This document shows positions 15,092-23,609 of a DNA stretch of 64,000 nt, piece after piece. Both the position numbers and the translations under genes were made by a program. Source of the DNA: Caldilineaceae bacterium (GTDB lineage Bacteria; Chloroflexota; Anaerolineae; Caldilineales; Caldilineaceae). Below the pieces are notes generated by a model that saw nothing but the letters and a program-made list of their open reading frames with translations, made no database searches and was not told the origin of the DNA. The DNA lies in assembly GCA_026645575.1 (NCBI GenBank), contig JAPKMW010000027.1:40600-104599 (forward strand). The letters are read 5' to 3'. How positions within the stretch are numbered: position 1 is the stretch's first letter; each line of letters opens with the position of its first letter.

Positions 15092-15661
15092 TCACCGCGC
15101 CTTCATTATCGCCCATTCGCCACCTTGCTGCTGAAACGCCTTGATGGCCGGCACTTCACGCAAGGCGGTGGCAATCGGCACGAGACGACCGGCGGTGCGC
15201 CAGTGACTACCGTCGCGTTGACTCTGGGCGATGCGTTCGCGGAAGCGCTTCATGTTTTCAATAAACCAGGGCTTGACAACCTCCATGGGCAGACAGTAGA
15301 GCTTGCCGCTGTTGATAAAGTAATAGAAGAGCCACTCGGCGCGCGTGATGACAAAGCCACCGCCTGTGCTATATTGCAGGTTGCTCACCGTTTCAAAGAA
15401 AAAGTTACCGGTCTGGTCATAGCGGTCGCCTTTGACCTCGACCGTCATGCTGCGCAGGAAGCTGCGTTCGGGGACCACCCAAAGCAGGTCGATGCCCAGC
15501 GGTTGATAGCGCGGGTCATCTTCGACGCTGTGGACAAGCTGGGTGGCAAACCAGGCGCTTTTGACGACCGGGCTTTGCAGAAAGGCCGTGACGGCTTGGA
15601 CAGCCTGTTGCCCGACGGCAAGTGATTGGTTCCACTCTTGAACGCGATTGGCTGAGGTCAT
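15092..15661 (-). CDS. Hypothetical protein, possible PD-(D/E)XK-type nuclease fold
   Basis: 189 residues from MTSANRVQEW. The longer open frame reads through the hairpin repeat upstream, so I place the start at 15661, although no ribosome site is obvious. The centre reads LGIDLLWVVPE and then MTVEVKGDR: an Asp on a strand, a spacer, then E-V-K. This spacing is that of PD-(D/E)XK nucleases. Next come GNFFFETVSN and aromatic-rich strands (WLFYYFINSGKLYCLPM). I do not recognise a named family, and the nuclease idea rests on motif spacing only. Neighbours (peptide ATPase, acyltransferase) give no clue. Confidence 0.55.
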   Translation of the reverse strand: MTSANRVQEWNQSLAVGQQAVQAVTAFLQSPVVKSAWFATQLVHSVEDDPRYQPLGIDLLWVVPERSFLRSMTVEVKGDRYDQTGNFFFETVSNLQYSTGGGFVITRAEWLFYYFINSGKLYCLPMEVVKPWFIENMKRFRERIAQSQRDGSHWRTAGRLVPIATALREVPAIKAFQQQGGEWAIMKAR

Positions 15662-15685
15662 GATGGTTGGGTGATTGGGTGATGG

Positions 15686-15758
15686 GGTGATGGGGTGGTT
15701 CGGTGGTTCGGTGATTGAGCCTGTCGAAACCACCGAACCACCGAACCACCCCATCACC
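15686..15758. repeat. 28-bp perfect hairpin with CCTGTCGAAAC loop
   Basis: A perfect inverted repeat (15686-15713 with 15731-15758) is built from GGTGATGGGG and repeated GGTTCGGTG units, with loop ATTGAGCCTGTCGAAAC. It abuts the acyltransferase stop codon. Similar loops occur in hairpins at 18083 and 25748. Confidence 0.85.
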
Positions 15759-16337
15759 TTAAACATGAGCAGTGTGATAAAATTGCTGTAACGTTGCTAG
15801 GTCGGCTTCGAGATCCCCGGTAGGGGTCAGCAAGGGGCCAAAGATGACTCGTTTGCCCGGATTGTCGATGTAGATCGGGAGAATCGGCACACGGGCGCCT
15901 TTGGCAATGTAGTAGAAACCGGTCTTCCACTCTTTCACGGGGATGCCGGCCCGTTTGCGTGTGCCTTCGGGCATCAAGCCGACGATCAATTGCGGATGGG
16001 TGGCAAAGTGCTGAATCGTCTGTTCGACAACATTGTGGCGGCTGGTACGGTCAATGGCAATGCCACCTAACCAGCGCATGATGCCCCCCAACGGCCAGCG
16101 GAAGAGCGAAGCTTTGCCCATCCAACTGACCCGCACGCCCAGACCGATGATCAGCATCATGCCCAGAAAAAAATCCCAGGACGAAGCATGGGGAGCGCCC
16201 ACCGCCACAAATTGCGCCAGGTTTGGAATTTCGCCTTCCGTCCGCCAACCGAAACGGGCCAGGGCAAAGCGGGCCAGGGCTTGGAAGAGGGGGAGCTTGC
16301 GTTTGGGTAATGCATCACCAACGGTAGGCAAGTTCAT
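15759..16337 (-). CDS. PlsC-like acyltransferase (short form)
   Basis: A 192-residue lysophospholipid acyltransferase-like protein that would acylate a glycerol-phosphate or related lipid at the membrane. The catalytic motif is HASSWD (HxxxxD), followed by GIAIDR and the phosphate-binding MPEGTRKR block, then ILPIYID. It is shorter than standard PlsC (about 240) and lacks clear N-terminal membrane spans, as in the small acyltransferase subfamily found in glycolipid and ornithine-lipid pathways. It overlaps the acyl-CoA ligase stop by 4 bp, so the two are translationally coupled, which supports a lipid role. Confidence 0.85.
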   Translation of the reverse strand: MNLPTVGDALPKRKLPLFQALARFALARFGWRTEGEIPNLAQFVAVGAPHASSWDFFLGMMLIIGLGVRVSWMGKASLFRWPLGGIMRWLGGIAIDRTSRHNVVEQTIQHFATHPQLIVGLMPEGTRKRAGIPVKEWKTGFYYIAKGARVPILPIYIDNPGKRVIFGPLLTPTGDLEADLATLQQFYHTAHV

Positions 16338-18064
16338 GCGTTCACCTGGGTTTGTTTCTTCTTTTCCTCTTCTACCAAGACGCGCCGCAAAATCTTGCCA
16401 GCCTGACTCTTGGGCAACTCATCGCGAAATTCAACAAAGCTTGGCACTTTGTAGGCGGCTAGGTGCTGTTTGCAGAAGGCGCGAATCTCGTCGGCATCCG
16501 CCTGTTGCCCTTTTTTCAGCACAACGAACGCTTTCACCGACTCGCCCCGCTTAACATCGGGCACCCCGGCGACCGTGGCTTCCATCACCTTTTCGTACAT
16601 ATAGAGAACTTCTTCCACCTCGCGTGGCACAATGTTATAACCGCTGGCGATGATCAGGTCTTTCTTGCGATCCACAATGTAGAAATAGCCCTCTTCATCC
16701 ATCCTGCCGATGTCGCCCGTGTGAAGCCAGCCGTTGGCATCGATGTCCTTGGCCGTTTCGTCGGGGCGATTCCAGTAGCCTTTCATCACCTGTGGGCCGC
16801 GCACCACCAGTTCCCCTTCTTCCCCTTGGGCCAGGAAGGCATAGTTGCCCTCGGCATCAGGCGTTAAGGCGACGACCGCCACTTCGGTGTTGGGCACCGG
16901 CAAGCCAATCGAGCCGATTTTACGTTCGCCAAAGATGGGGTTGGCGCAAACGACCGGCGAACACTCGGTCATGCCGAAGCCTTCGACCAACCGCCCGCCA
17001 GTGATCGCTTCAAACTGGTTCGCTACCTCCACCGGCAACGCCGCTGCGCCGCTCAGACAAGCTTTGATGCTGCGCAAATTGTATTGCTTCACTTTCGGGT
17101 GGTTGTTAATGCCCACATACATCGCCGGGATGCCGGGGTAGATCGACACTTTCTCGCGGTCGATGATCTGCAACACATGCTCGGTGTTGCGCGGATCAGG
17201 GACAATAATCATCTCGGCGCCACTGACGAGGGCATAGAGCATGGCGACGGTCATGCCATAGACATGGAAGAAGGGGATGGCCGCCAGCACCTTTTCGCGC
17301 CCATGCTGGGCTTTGGCAAACCAGGCATTGACTTGGGTCACATTGCTAACCAGATTGCGGTTGGTCAACATGGCGGCTTTGGCCAGGCCAGTGGTGCCGC
17401 CGGTGTATTGAAAAAGGGCGACATCGTCCGGTTGGGCCGTGACCTGTGCAATCGAACCGGTGCTATTGACCAGATCCGTGTAGCGATGAAAATCCGGCGT
17501 GGTCGGTGTCGCTTTCATCATACCACTGGCGCGCACCTGTTTTTCGACCAAACCCTTGAAAGGCCAGCGCAGGGTGTCAGGGATATCGGTGACAATGACA
17601 TGCTTGACGGTCGTTTTGGCGCGGATTTGTTGCAAGCGCTCGACAAACCCACTGAGCAGAATAATTGTCTCGGCGCCGCTGTCATGCAACTGGTGTTCCA
17701 ATTCGCGCGGTGTATAGATCGGGTTGGTATTGACGACAATGGCGCCCAATTTGAGAATGCCGAAAAAGGCTACCACACTTTGAGGCAGATTGGGCAACAT
17801 AATCGCCACCCGATCCCCCTTACCCACGCCCAATTTTTGCAGACCTGCCGCAAAGCGATCACTGGCTTCATCCACCTGTTGATAGCTCATCTTCGATCGG
17901 ATCGCCAGCCCCAGGGGAAGATACTTCAGTAACAAATGGACAGCGGTTTTATTAGCATATTTGCGCGCTGCATCGCTAAGGATCTGGCTCAACGGCGTAG
18001 ACGGAATCGCAACGGTTGCCGGCACGCCCTCCTCATAATGGGCTGTCCAAGGGTAGGTAGACAT
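16334..18064 (-). CDS. Long-chain fatty acid-CoA ligase (FadD-like)
   Basis: A 576-residue adenylate-forming enzyme that activates fatty acids as acyl-CoA with ATP. The P-loop motif is YTGGTTGLAKAA, followed by GYGMTE-type A5 (EGFGMTECSP), the A7/A8 block WLHTGDIGRMDEEGYFYIVDRKKD, and the C-terminal Lys in SQAGKILRR. Thus all core motifs are intact and the length is normal. Of two Met codons I take 18064 (MSTYPW), which has AAAGGA at good spacing; 18070 is too close to it. It is the first gene of the pair with the small acyltransferase. It is 78 bp downstream of the SDR gene, with a hairpin in the gap. Confidence 0.92.
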   Translation of the reverse strand: MSTYPWTAHYEEGVPATVAIPSTPLSQILSDAARKYANKTAVHLLLKYLPLGLAIRSKMSYQQVDEASDRFAAGLQKLGVGKGDRVAIMLPNLPQSVVAFFGILKLGAIVVNTNPIYTPRELEHQLHDSGAETIILLSGFVERLQQIRAKTTVKHVIVTDIPDTLRWPFKGLVEKQVRASGMMKATPTTPDFHRYTDLVNSTGSIAQVTAQPDDVALFQYTGGTTGLAKAAMLTNRNLVSNVTQVNAWFAKAQHGREKVLAAIPFFHVYGMTVAMLYALVSGAEMIIVPDPRNTEHVLQIIDREKVSIYPGIPAMYVGINNHPKVKQYNLRSIKACLSGAAALPVEVANQFEAITGGRLVEGFGMTECSPVVCANPIFGERKIGSIGLPVPNTEVAVVALTPDAEGNYAFLAQGEEGELVVRGPQVMKGYWNRPDETAKDIDANGWLHTGDIGRMDEEGYFYIVDRKKDLIIASGYNIVPREVEEVLYMYEKVMEATVAGVPDVKRGESVKAFVVLKKGQQADADEIRAFCKQHLAAYKVPSFVEFRDELPKSQAGKILRRVLVEEEKKKQTQVNA

Positions 18065-18082
18065 GAACATTCCTTTCTAATA

Positions 18083-18145
18083 GTAGGGTGTTACGTGATT
18101 CGCAGCCTGCGCCTGTCGAAGGCCACAAATCACGTAACACCCTAC
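18083..18145. repeat. 18-bp perfect hairpin with CCTGTCGAA loop
   Basis: GTAGGGTGTTACGTGATT (18083-18100) pairs with 18128-18145; the loop contains GCGCCTGTCGAAGG. Its right arm includes the last codons of the SDR gene. It is a terminator or attenuator candidate inside the lipid cluster. Confidence 0.8.
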
Positions 18146-18930
18146 GTAATTTTCGTGCGTCGGATCATCCGATTATAGAGGCCGGGCCACAAGCGTTTCA
18201 AGTAGACCGCCAACACTTCTTTACCGCCGACCAGCACCTCTTCTTCATCCCGTTCGATGGCCTGACAAATACGCGTTGCCAAGGTTTCCGGCGTCATGCC
18301 TTTGGCTTGCGTGGGGTCCATCTGCCCATGCGCGCCGCCTTCGCCTGTGAGGGCATGGAGTGATAGATTTGTCTTCGTGTAGCCAGGGCAAACAATTGTC
18401 ACGCGCAGCCCATCCTGATAGACTTCAGCGCGCAAGGCATCAAAAAAACCATGCAACGCATGTTTGGAAGCGGCATAGGCCGACCGCCGTGGTGTACTGA
18501 TCTTGCCGGAGAGGCTGCTGATGACCACGATGTGACCGCTGTGGCGGGCAATCATGCCGGGTAACAGCGCATGGGTGAGGGCAACGGCGCCAAAGTAGTT
18601 GATCTCCATGATCCGGCGCTGCACAGTCATGCTGGTCTCGGCCACCGTCGAACGTTGGCTGACGCCGCCGGAGTGAATTAGCAAATCAATGGCGCCAACT
18701 TCCGCCAACGCCTGTTGTGTCACTGCCTCAGCGTCAAAGGCGGCCAGATCCAGCGGCAGGGTGATATGGGTAGCAGGATTCGTACAGTGACGGCGCACAC
18801 GTTCCAATTCTTCCAATCGCCGCGCCGAGAGGATCAGCCGCACCCCCTGCGCACTCAACGCATAGGCCAGCGCCTCGCCAATCCCCGATGAAGCGCCTGT
18901 AATCCAGGCCGTTTTGTTTTGTAGATTCAT
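18142..18930 (-). CDS. Short-chain dehydrogenase/reductase (SDR)
   Basis: A 262-residue Rossmann-fold NAD(P)-dependent oxidoreductase. The cofactor loop is TGASSGIGEA near residue 11, the catalytic Ser lies in VVISSLSGK, and the YxxxK pair is YAASK. The C-terminal third (VYLKRLWPGLYNRMIRR) is basic and hydrophobic, as in DHRS7-like members that sit at membranes. Substrate unknown; position between acyl-CoA ligase and acyltransferase suggests a fatty-acyl or lipid-headgroup reductase. It starts 6 bp after the stop of the upstream acyltransferase gene, so an operon is likely. Confidence 0.92.
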   Translation of the reverse strand: MNLQNKTAWITGASSGIGEALAYALSAQGVRLILSARRLEELERVRRHCTNPATHITLPLDLAAFDAEAVTQQALAEVGAIDLLIHSGGVSQRSTVAETSMTVQRRIMEINYFGAVALTHALLPGMIARHSGHIVVISSLSGKISTPRRSAYAASKHALHGFFDALRAEVYQDGLRVTIVCPGYTKTNLSLHALTGEGGAHGQMDPTQAKGMTPETLATRICQAIERDEEEVLVGGKEVLAVYLKRLWPGLYNRMIRRTKIT

Positions 18931-18936
18931 AGTATT

Positions 18937-19575
18937 TCATTCCCATGCCGGCATCTCGACTTGTTGGGCCAACGCTTGCATGGCGCGTTCATACGCTTGC
19001 ATTGTCTCATTCACCGAACCGCGCCAGTAGATCGGCTCGCCGATCACCACATCGACAAAGAAGGGCACCAGCAAAAAATCACCCCGTGGCAACGCTTTAC
19101 CCAGCCCGTGCATAAAGACTGGAATCAGCGGCGTCTCCGGATGCCGTTCTAGCAACCGCGCAACGCCGCTCTTAAAACGGCTCAAGCGCTCCGGCTCTCC
19201 GCGCGAGCCTTCTGGGAAGAGCAGGACAATCTGGTTTTGTGCTAACATGTCAGACGGTTCGGCCAGTGGATCGCTCTCCCTGTCCTTGCGGTTGCGGTCA
19301 ATGGGGATGATGTGCATGATGTTCAAGCTAAACCAGGCCAACTTGGCATTGGTCAGAAAATAATCTGCCGCCGCCACCGGTCGCACTTGAAAGACTCTGG
19401 ACAACGGCCAAAGCGACATCAAGGTGAGCGTATCCAGATGGCTGTTGTGGTTGGCCGCAATAATGGCCGGCCCGTCCATGGGCAAGCGTTCCTCAGAGCG
19501 AATCTTCACCCCCAGCACCACCGCCACCAAGGGCCGTACAATCAACAAAAAGAAGAGTGCTTGTAACCAACGCAT
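18937..19575 (-). CDS. 1-acyl-sn-glycerol-3-phosphate acyltransferase (PlsC family)
   Basis: A 212-residue membrane-associated acyltransferase expected to make phosphatidic acid from lysophosphatidic acid. An N-terminal hydrophobic helix (LFFLLIVRPLVAVVLGV) precedes the catalytic NHNSHLD (HxxxxD); FPEGSRGE is the substrate-phosphate motif, followed by LIPVFMHG. It lies between cdsA and the SDR gene. CdsA would use the phosphatidic acid it makes, so together they cover two successive steps of phospholipid synthesis. A tandem-repeat hairpin separates it from cdsA. Confidence 0.9.
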   Translation of the reverse strand: MRWLQALFFLLIVRPLVAVVLGVKIRSEERLPMDGPAIIAANHNSHLDTLTLMSLWPLSRVFQVRPVAAADYFLTNAKLAWFSLNIMHIIPIDRNRKDRESDPLAEPSDMLAQNQIVLLFPEGSRGEPERLSRFKSGVARLLERHPETPLIPVFMHGLGKALPRGDFLLVPFFVDVVIGEPIYWRGSVNETMQAYERAMQALAQQVEMPAWE

Positions 19576-19586
19576 AAGCTAACCTC

Positions 19587-19754
19587 AGTCCGTAGTCCGT
19601 AGTCCAGAGTCCGTAGTCCAGAGTCCGTAGTCCAGAGTCCGTAGTCCAGAGTCCGTAGTCCAGAGTCTGTAGTCCACAGTCAATAGTCCTCAGTCTGGGG
19701 TCAAAAGTCGAATCGTCAGTTGAACTGTAGACTCTGGACTGTGGACTACGGACT
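19587..19754. repeat. Tandem AGTCCGTAGTCCAG repeats with inverted complement
   Basis: About seven degenerate 14-bp units (AGTCCGTAGTCCAG type) run from 19587 to about 19690, and the opposite-strand version CTCTGGACTGTGGACTACGGACT closes the region at 19732-19754. The whole can fold as a long hairpin between cdsA and plsC, and its end overlaps the cdsA stop codon. Confidence 0.85.
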
Positions 19755-20712
19755 ATTGATAATGCCACGCCAGTACGAGATAGAAAAAGAGCGGCGCGGT
19801 GTAGATCAAGTTGTCGATCCGGTTGAGGATGCCGCCATGACCGGGAGTCATCGTGCCGCGGTCTTTAATTTGGAGATCCATCTTGATCGCAGAAAGGACG
19901 ATATAGCCGACAAAGGAACTCGCCGCAATAATAGCGCCCATGAGCAACGCTTGCACTGGCGTAAAAGGAGTGATAAGGGGCGCCGCCAACCAGGCTACCA
20001 CTGCTGTAACCACAACACTACCAGCCAGGCTAGCCCAGTTGCGTGTCTGGCTGACTTTTAAACTCAGGCGCGGATCAGGAAAAAGTCGGCCAAAAAGAAA
20101 TTGGGCAAAATAGCCCAGTTGTGCCAGACCGACAAGAAAAATAAACAGCCCCGCGCCGGTGGTTGGCGGGAGTGTATCCGCCGGCAAGACCAAGAGATAG
20201 GCTAAATGGCCCAAACTGTAGACAGTGGTGATAATCCCCCAGCCAATGGTACTCCATGCCCGTAAGAATCCCCGCGGGTCGCCAACCATGACCATCACCA
20301 TGGGCAGGATCAAAAAGACATGGATCGGCGTATAGAGAATAAAGGCGGTGCGTCGTTCAAGGAGAATCAAGATAAATTGAATGGGCAGTGACAGATAGGC
20401 CCAGAAGAGAACCCGCCGGTCGGCGCGCCGGGTGGGGGTCATGGAGAAGAATTCTTTCAACGCAAGAAAGGCGATAAACCAGATGTACAGGATGAGAATT
20501 TTGGGGCTGTAGAGAATTGCCAGCAAATAGACGATCAACACTACCCAGAGAAAGGCAATGCGCGAGCCGATTTTGGGCAGACTGGGACCAGGGCGAAACC
20601 AGAGCAACAACCAATAGCTCAGGGTGACGCTTGCCAACAGCGCCAGCAGCGCATTGGTCATCATAGGCAACCCATACTGATTCTGTAAAAGCTGTGTGAA
20701 TGTGACCATCAT
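19753..20712 (-). CDS. cdsA: Phosphatidate cytidylyltransferase (CDP-diglyceride synthase)
   Basis: A 319-residue integral membrane enzyme making CDP-diacylglycerol from phosphatidic acid and CTP. About eight hydrophobic segments are visible. The family signature is complete near the C terminus: SAIKMDLQIKDRG followed by PGHGGILNRIDNL. I choose 20712 (MMVTFTQLLQ), which has GGAG a few bases upstream, over a longer frame to 20787 whose first residues are polar and poorly placed before the first membrane span. It is the first gene of the leftward lipid cluster. Confidence 0.92.
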   Translation of the reverse strand: MMVTFTQLLQNQYGLPMMTNALLALLASVTLSYWLLLWFRPGPSLPKIGSRIAFLWVVLIVYLLAILYSPKILILYIWFIAFLALKEFFSMTPTRRADRRVLFWAYLSLPIQFILILLERRTAFILYTPIHVFLILPMVMVMVGDPRGFLRAWSTIGWGIITTVYSLGHLAYLLVLPADTLPPTTGAGLFIFLVGLAQLGYFAQFLFGRLFPDPRLSLKVSQTRNWASLAGSVVVTAVVAWLAAPLITPFTPVQALLMGAIIAASSFVGYIVLSAIKMDLQIKDRGTMTPGHGGILNRIDNLIYTAPLFFYLVLAWHYQ

Positions 20713-21090
20713 GGTCTCCAAAAAAGCGTGGGAGCTGAGAACCGCTACGTACTGTTCATCCGAAAATTCTCGGTTCCCGCTGGGCACAACCGAATTTTTG
20801 GATCGATTCTTACTAAAAGTTTACCCTGTCTCGCAGCGTTGCACAAATGGCGTGATCGGTGGTAGGCACAGCAGCTTACGTACGCAACTCAGTCGTATGT
20901 TGACAAGCAACCAAACGTTTGCCCCTTGCCTGTTCTTCGTCCAGCCCCATAATGAAAAGCGCCCTACAATCCCAATACCAGTTTTGCCCAAAGTAACACC
21001 CGTGGGACAAGCAGTCGCCGTCGCGCCGTCATTAAGAATAAAGTGCCCTGCTTGCAAAAAGAGTGAATGGTGGAGAGGAAAAGAAAGCAG
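20713..21090. other. Divergent intergenic region
   Basis: A gap of about 380 bp lies between cdsA (leftward) and the chitin-active gene (rightward). It must hold both promoters. I see no gene, strong hairpin or known RNA family in it; small open frames here lack ribosome sites. Confidence 0.4.
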
Positions 21091-23493
21091 ATGAACAAAA
21101 ATACGGCGCGCCCATTGCTTTTTGGCTTATTTTTATCTTTTGTTGTTCTCTTTGTCGGTATAGAAGGCGCCTGGGCGCATGGATCAATGGAAGATCCGGT
21201 CAGTCGTGTCTATCAATGCTATCAAGAGGGACCGGAAAATCCCCAATCAGCGGCGTGTCAGGCGGCGGTTGCGGCCGGTGGGACACAACAATTTTATGAC
21301 TGGACAGGCGTGAACCTCCTGGCCGCCGATCAACACCGCACCTTGATCCCTGATGGTAAGTTGTGCAGCGCCGGCAAAGAAAGCCACCAAGGGCTGGATC
21401 TGGCCCGCGCTGATTGGCGCGCACAGGCGATAGCCCCGGACGCCAACGGTAACTACGAATTTGTCTTCCGCGCCACGGCACCCCACTCCACCAAATATTT
21501 CGACTTTTATGTCACCAAAGATGGCTATGACCCGACCCAGCCGCTGAAATGGTCGGATCTGGAAGCCGCGCCCTTTTGCCAGATCACCAGCGTTACCCTA
21601 GCCGATGGCCGCTACCGGATGAGTTGTCCCCTGCCCAAAGGCAAAACCGGCAAACATATCATCTACAACATCTGGCAGCGTGACGATAGCGCCGAAGCCT
21701 TTTACTCCTGTATGGATGTCGAGTTCACCACTGGCAACGCCACCCCCACCGGCACACCGGCCACCGCCACGCCAACCCCTGTCACGACACCAACGCCACC
21801 GACGACCACAGCAAGCTGTCGCGTCGATTACACCATCACCAGCGCCTGGAGCAATGGCTTTAATGCCGATCTCATCATCACCAACCAGGGCCACAACGCA
21901 CTGAATGGGTGGACGCTTACCTGGAGCTTTCCCGGCAATCAGGCGATCACGAGCCTGTGGAACGGCAAGGTGAATCAGAGCGGATCGGGGGTGATTGTGA
22001 CCAATGAAAGCTGGAATGGTGCGCTGGCGGCGCATGGCGGCACGACTACGATTGGCTTTGCCGCCACCTTCCAGGGGGCCAACCCGCAGCCGGCCACCTT
22101 CCTGCTCAATGGTCTGGTCTGCACCACTGGCGGCGCTGTACCAACCCCGGCGGTAACGCCATCGCCAACAAGCACCGGCACAACCCCAACCCCAACGCCC
22201 TCTACTACACCGGCGCCGGGCGGTGGTGGCAAGCAGGTGGTTGCCTACTTTACCCAATGGGGCATCTATGGCCGCAATTATCATGTCAAAAACATGGTAA
22301 CCAGTGGAGCAGCCAGCAAGATCACGACGATCAATTATGCTTTTGGCAACATTGTCAACGGCGAATGTATCATGACCACGCAGGCCGGCGTCATGGATGC
22401 CTACGCTGATTACCAGAAGAGCTATACCGCGGTGGAAAGCGTCGATGGTCAGGCCGATCTGTGGGATCAACCCCTGCGCGGCAACTTCAACCAACTGAAA
22501 AAGCTAAAGCAACAATATCCTCACCTCAAACTGCTCATTTCGCTCGGCGGTTGGACTTGGTCGGGCGGTTTCCATGAGGCGGCCAAGACGGCGGCGTCAC
22601 GGCAGAAGCTGGTCGCCTCTTGTCTCGACATCTATATTCGCGGCAATTTGCCAGCCATCGATAACGCTGGCGGACAAGGAGCCGCGGCTGGTCTCTTTGA
22701 TGGGATTGATATTGATTGGGAATACCCTGGCGACCCTGGGATCGGCAACCCCTATGGCCCGGAGGATAGGCACAATTTCACCCTGCTATTACAGGAATTC
22801 CGTAAGCAATTGGACGCCATTGATCCCAAGTTGATGTTGACCATTGCCACCGGCGCCGGTGTGGACAAATATAGCTTGCTGGAACTGGATCAGATTCACC
22901 TGTTCCTCAACTACATTAACATTATGACCTACGACTTTCATGGCGCTTGGGAAAACATCACCGGTTTTGCTGCCCCCTTGTATACTTCACCCGGCGCGCC
23001 CTATAGCCACCCGGTCAGCACCTATGCCGCAGCGAATTCAGTACTGGGCTATCGTCAGGCTGGTGTGCCGGCGGCGAAGATTGTCCTGGGCATTCCTTTC
23101 TATGGCCGTGGCTGGACTGGCGTTGGTAACACCAACAATGGTCTCTGGCAGAGCGCCACCGGTGGCGCCCCCGGCGCTTGGGAAAGCGGCATCGATGACT
23201 ACAAAGTGATCAAAACGCTCGCTTACCCCGTTTACCGTGATGAGGCCGCTGCCGCCGTCTGGAAATATAATGGCGCCACCTTCTGGAGCTATGATGATCC
23301 CACCACCATTGCCGCCAAAATGAGCTATGTCAAGCAACAACAACTGGGCGGCGTCATGATCTGGTCGCTCGATGGTGACACAGCGGATGGCGAGTTGGTG
23401 GGAGCCATTCACAGCGGGTTGGCAACCATTCCCAATCCTACGGGGGAACCGGCAAAGGCGTTGTATCTGCCCTTAGTCGTAATGGCAAAATAG
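21091..23493 (+). CDS. Secreted chitin-degrading enzyme: AA10 LPMO + CBM2 + GH18
   Basis: An 800-residue exported enzyme. The start at 21091 gives a compact signal peptide ending AWA|HG, leaving His as residue 1 of the mature protein, as an LPMO copper brace requires. The AA10 domain (to about 225) has the second His in ATAPHSTKYFDF. A Thr/Pro linker leads to a CBM2 (about 245-350; CRVDYTITSAWSNGF, NGWTLTWSF). A second linker leads to a GH18 chitinase (about 385-780) with ISLGGWTWSGGF and the catalytic DGIDIDWEYPG (DxxDxDxE). The oxidative LPMO, binding module and hydrolase would attack crystalline chitin together. The C terminus ends LYLPLVVMAK, similar to that of the M60 protease at 32.5 kb. 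Confidence 0.93.
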   Translation: MNKNTARPLLFGLFLSFVVLFVGIEGAWAHGSMEDPVSRVYQCYQEGPENPQSAACQAAVAAGGTQQFYDWTGVNLLAADQHRTLIPDGKLCSAGKESHQGLDLARADWRAQAIAPDANGNYEFVFRATAPHSTKYFDFYVTKDGYDPTQPLKWSDLEAAPFCQITSVTLADGRYRMSCPLPKGKTGKHIIYNIWQRDDSAEAFYSCMDVEFTTGNATPTGTPATATPTPVTTPTPPTTTASCRVDYTITSAWSNGFNADLIITNQGHNALNGWTLTWSFPGNQAITSLWNGKVNQSGSGVIVTNESWNGALAAHGGTTTIGFAATFQGANPQPATFLLNGLVCTTGGAVPTPAVTPSPTSTGTTPTPTPSTTPAPGGGGKQVVAYFTQWGIYGRNYHVKNMVTSGAASKITTINYAFGNIVNGECIMTTQAGVMDAYADYQKSYTAVESVDGQADLWDQPLRGNFNQLKKLKQQYPHLKLLISLGGWTWSGGFHEAAKTAASRQKLVASCLDIYIRGNLPAIDNAGGQGAAAGLFDGIDIDWEYPGDPGIGNPYGPEDRHNFTLLLQEFRKQLDAIDPKLMLTIATGAGVDKYSLLELDQIHLFLNYINIMTYDFHGAWENITGFAAPLYTSPGAPYSHPVSTYAAANSVLGYRQAGVPAAKIVLGIPFYGRGWTGVGNTNNGLWQSATGGAPGAWESGIDDYKVIKTLAYPVYRDEAAAAVWKYNGATFWSYDDPTTIAAKMSYVKQQQLGGVMIWSLDGDTADGELVGAIHSGLATIPNPTGEPAKALYLPLVVMAK

Positions 23494-23560
23494 CGGCAAA
23501 ATTTCCGCCCTCGTTACTTTGCAATGCGATGCCTTCCGTCATCTTCAAGTACAGGGTGGC

Positions 23561-23599
23561 GGAGATGGCGAGATGATAGACGTTCATCTCGCCATCTCC
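23561..23599. terminator. Bidirectional stem-loop between convergent genes
   Basis: GGAGATGGCGAGATGA (23561-23576) pairs perfectly with 23584-23599, with a 7-nt loop. It sits between the chitinase stop and the TRAP permease stop. There is no long T-run, so factor-independent action is uncertain. Confidence 0.65.
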
Positions 23600-23609
23600 A
23601 TCTCTCTCC

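Noticed and set aside
17084..17932. Plus-strand open frame of 282 codons
   Set aside because: It is antisense to the acyl-CoA ligase, with no domain or start signal.
21598..22494. Long minus-strand open frame inside the chitin-active gene
   Set aside because: It is a codon-bias shadow of the LPMO-CBM2-GH18 gene, which is supported by three domains.
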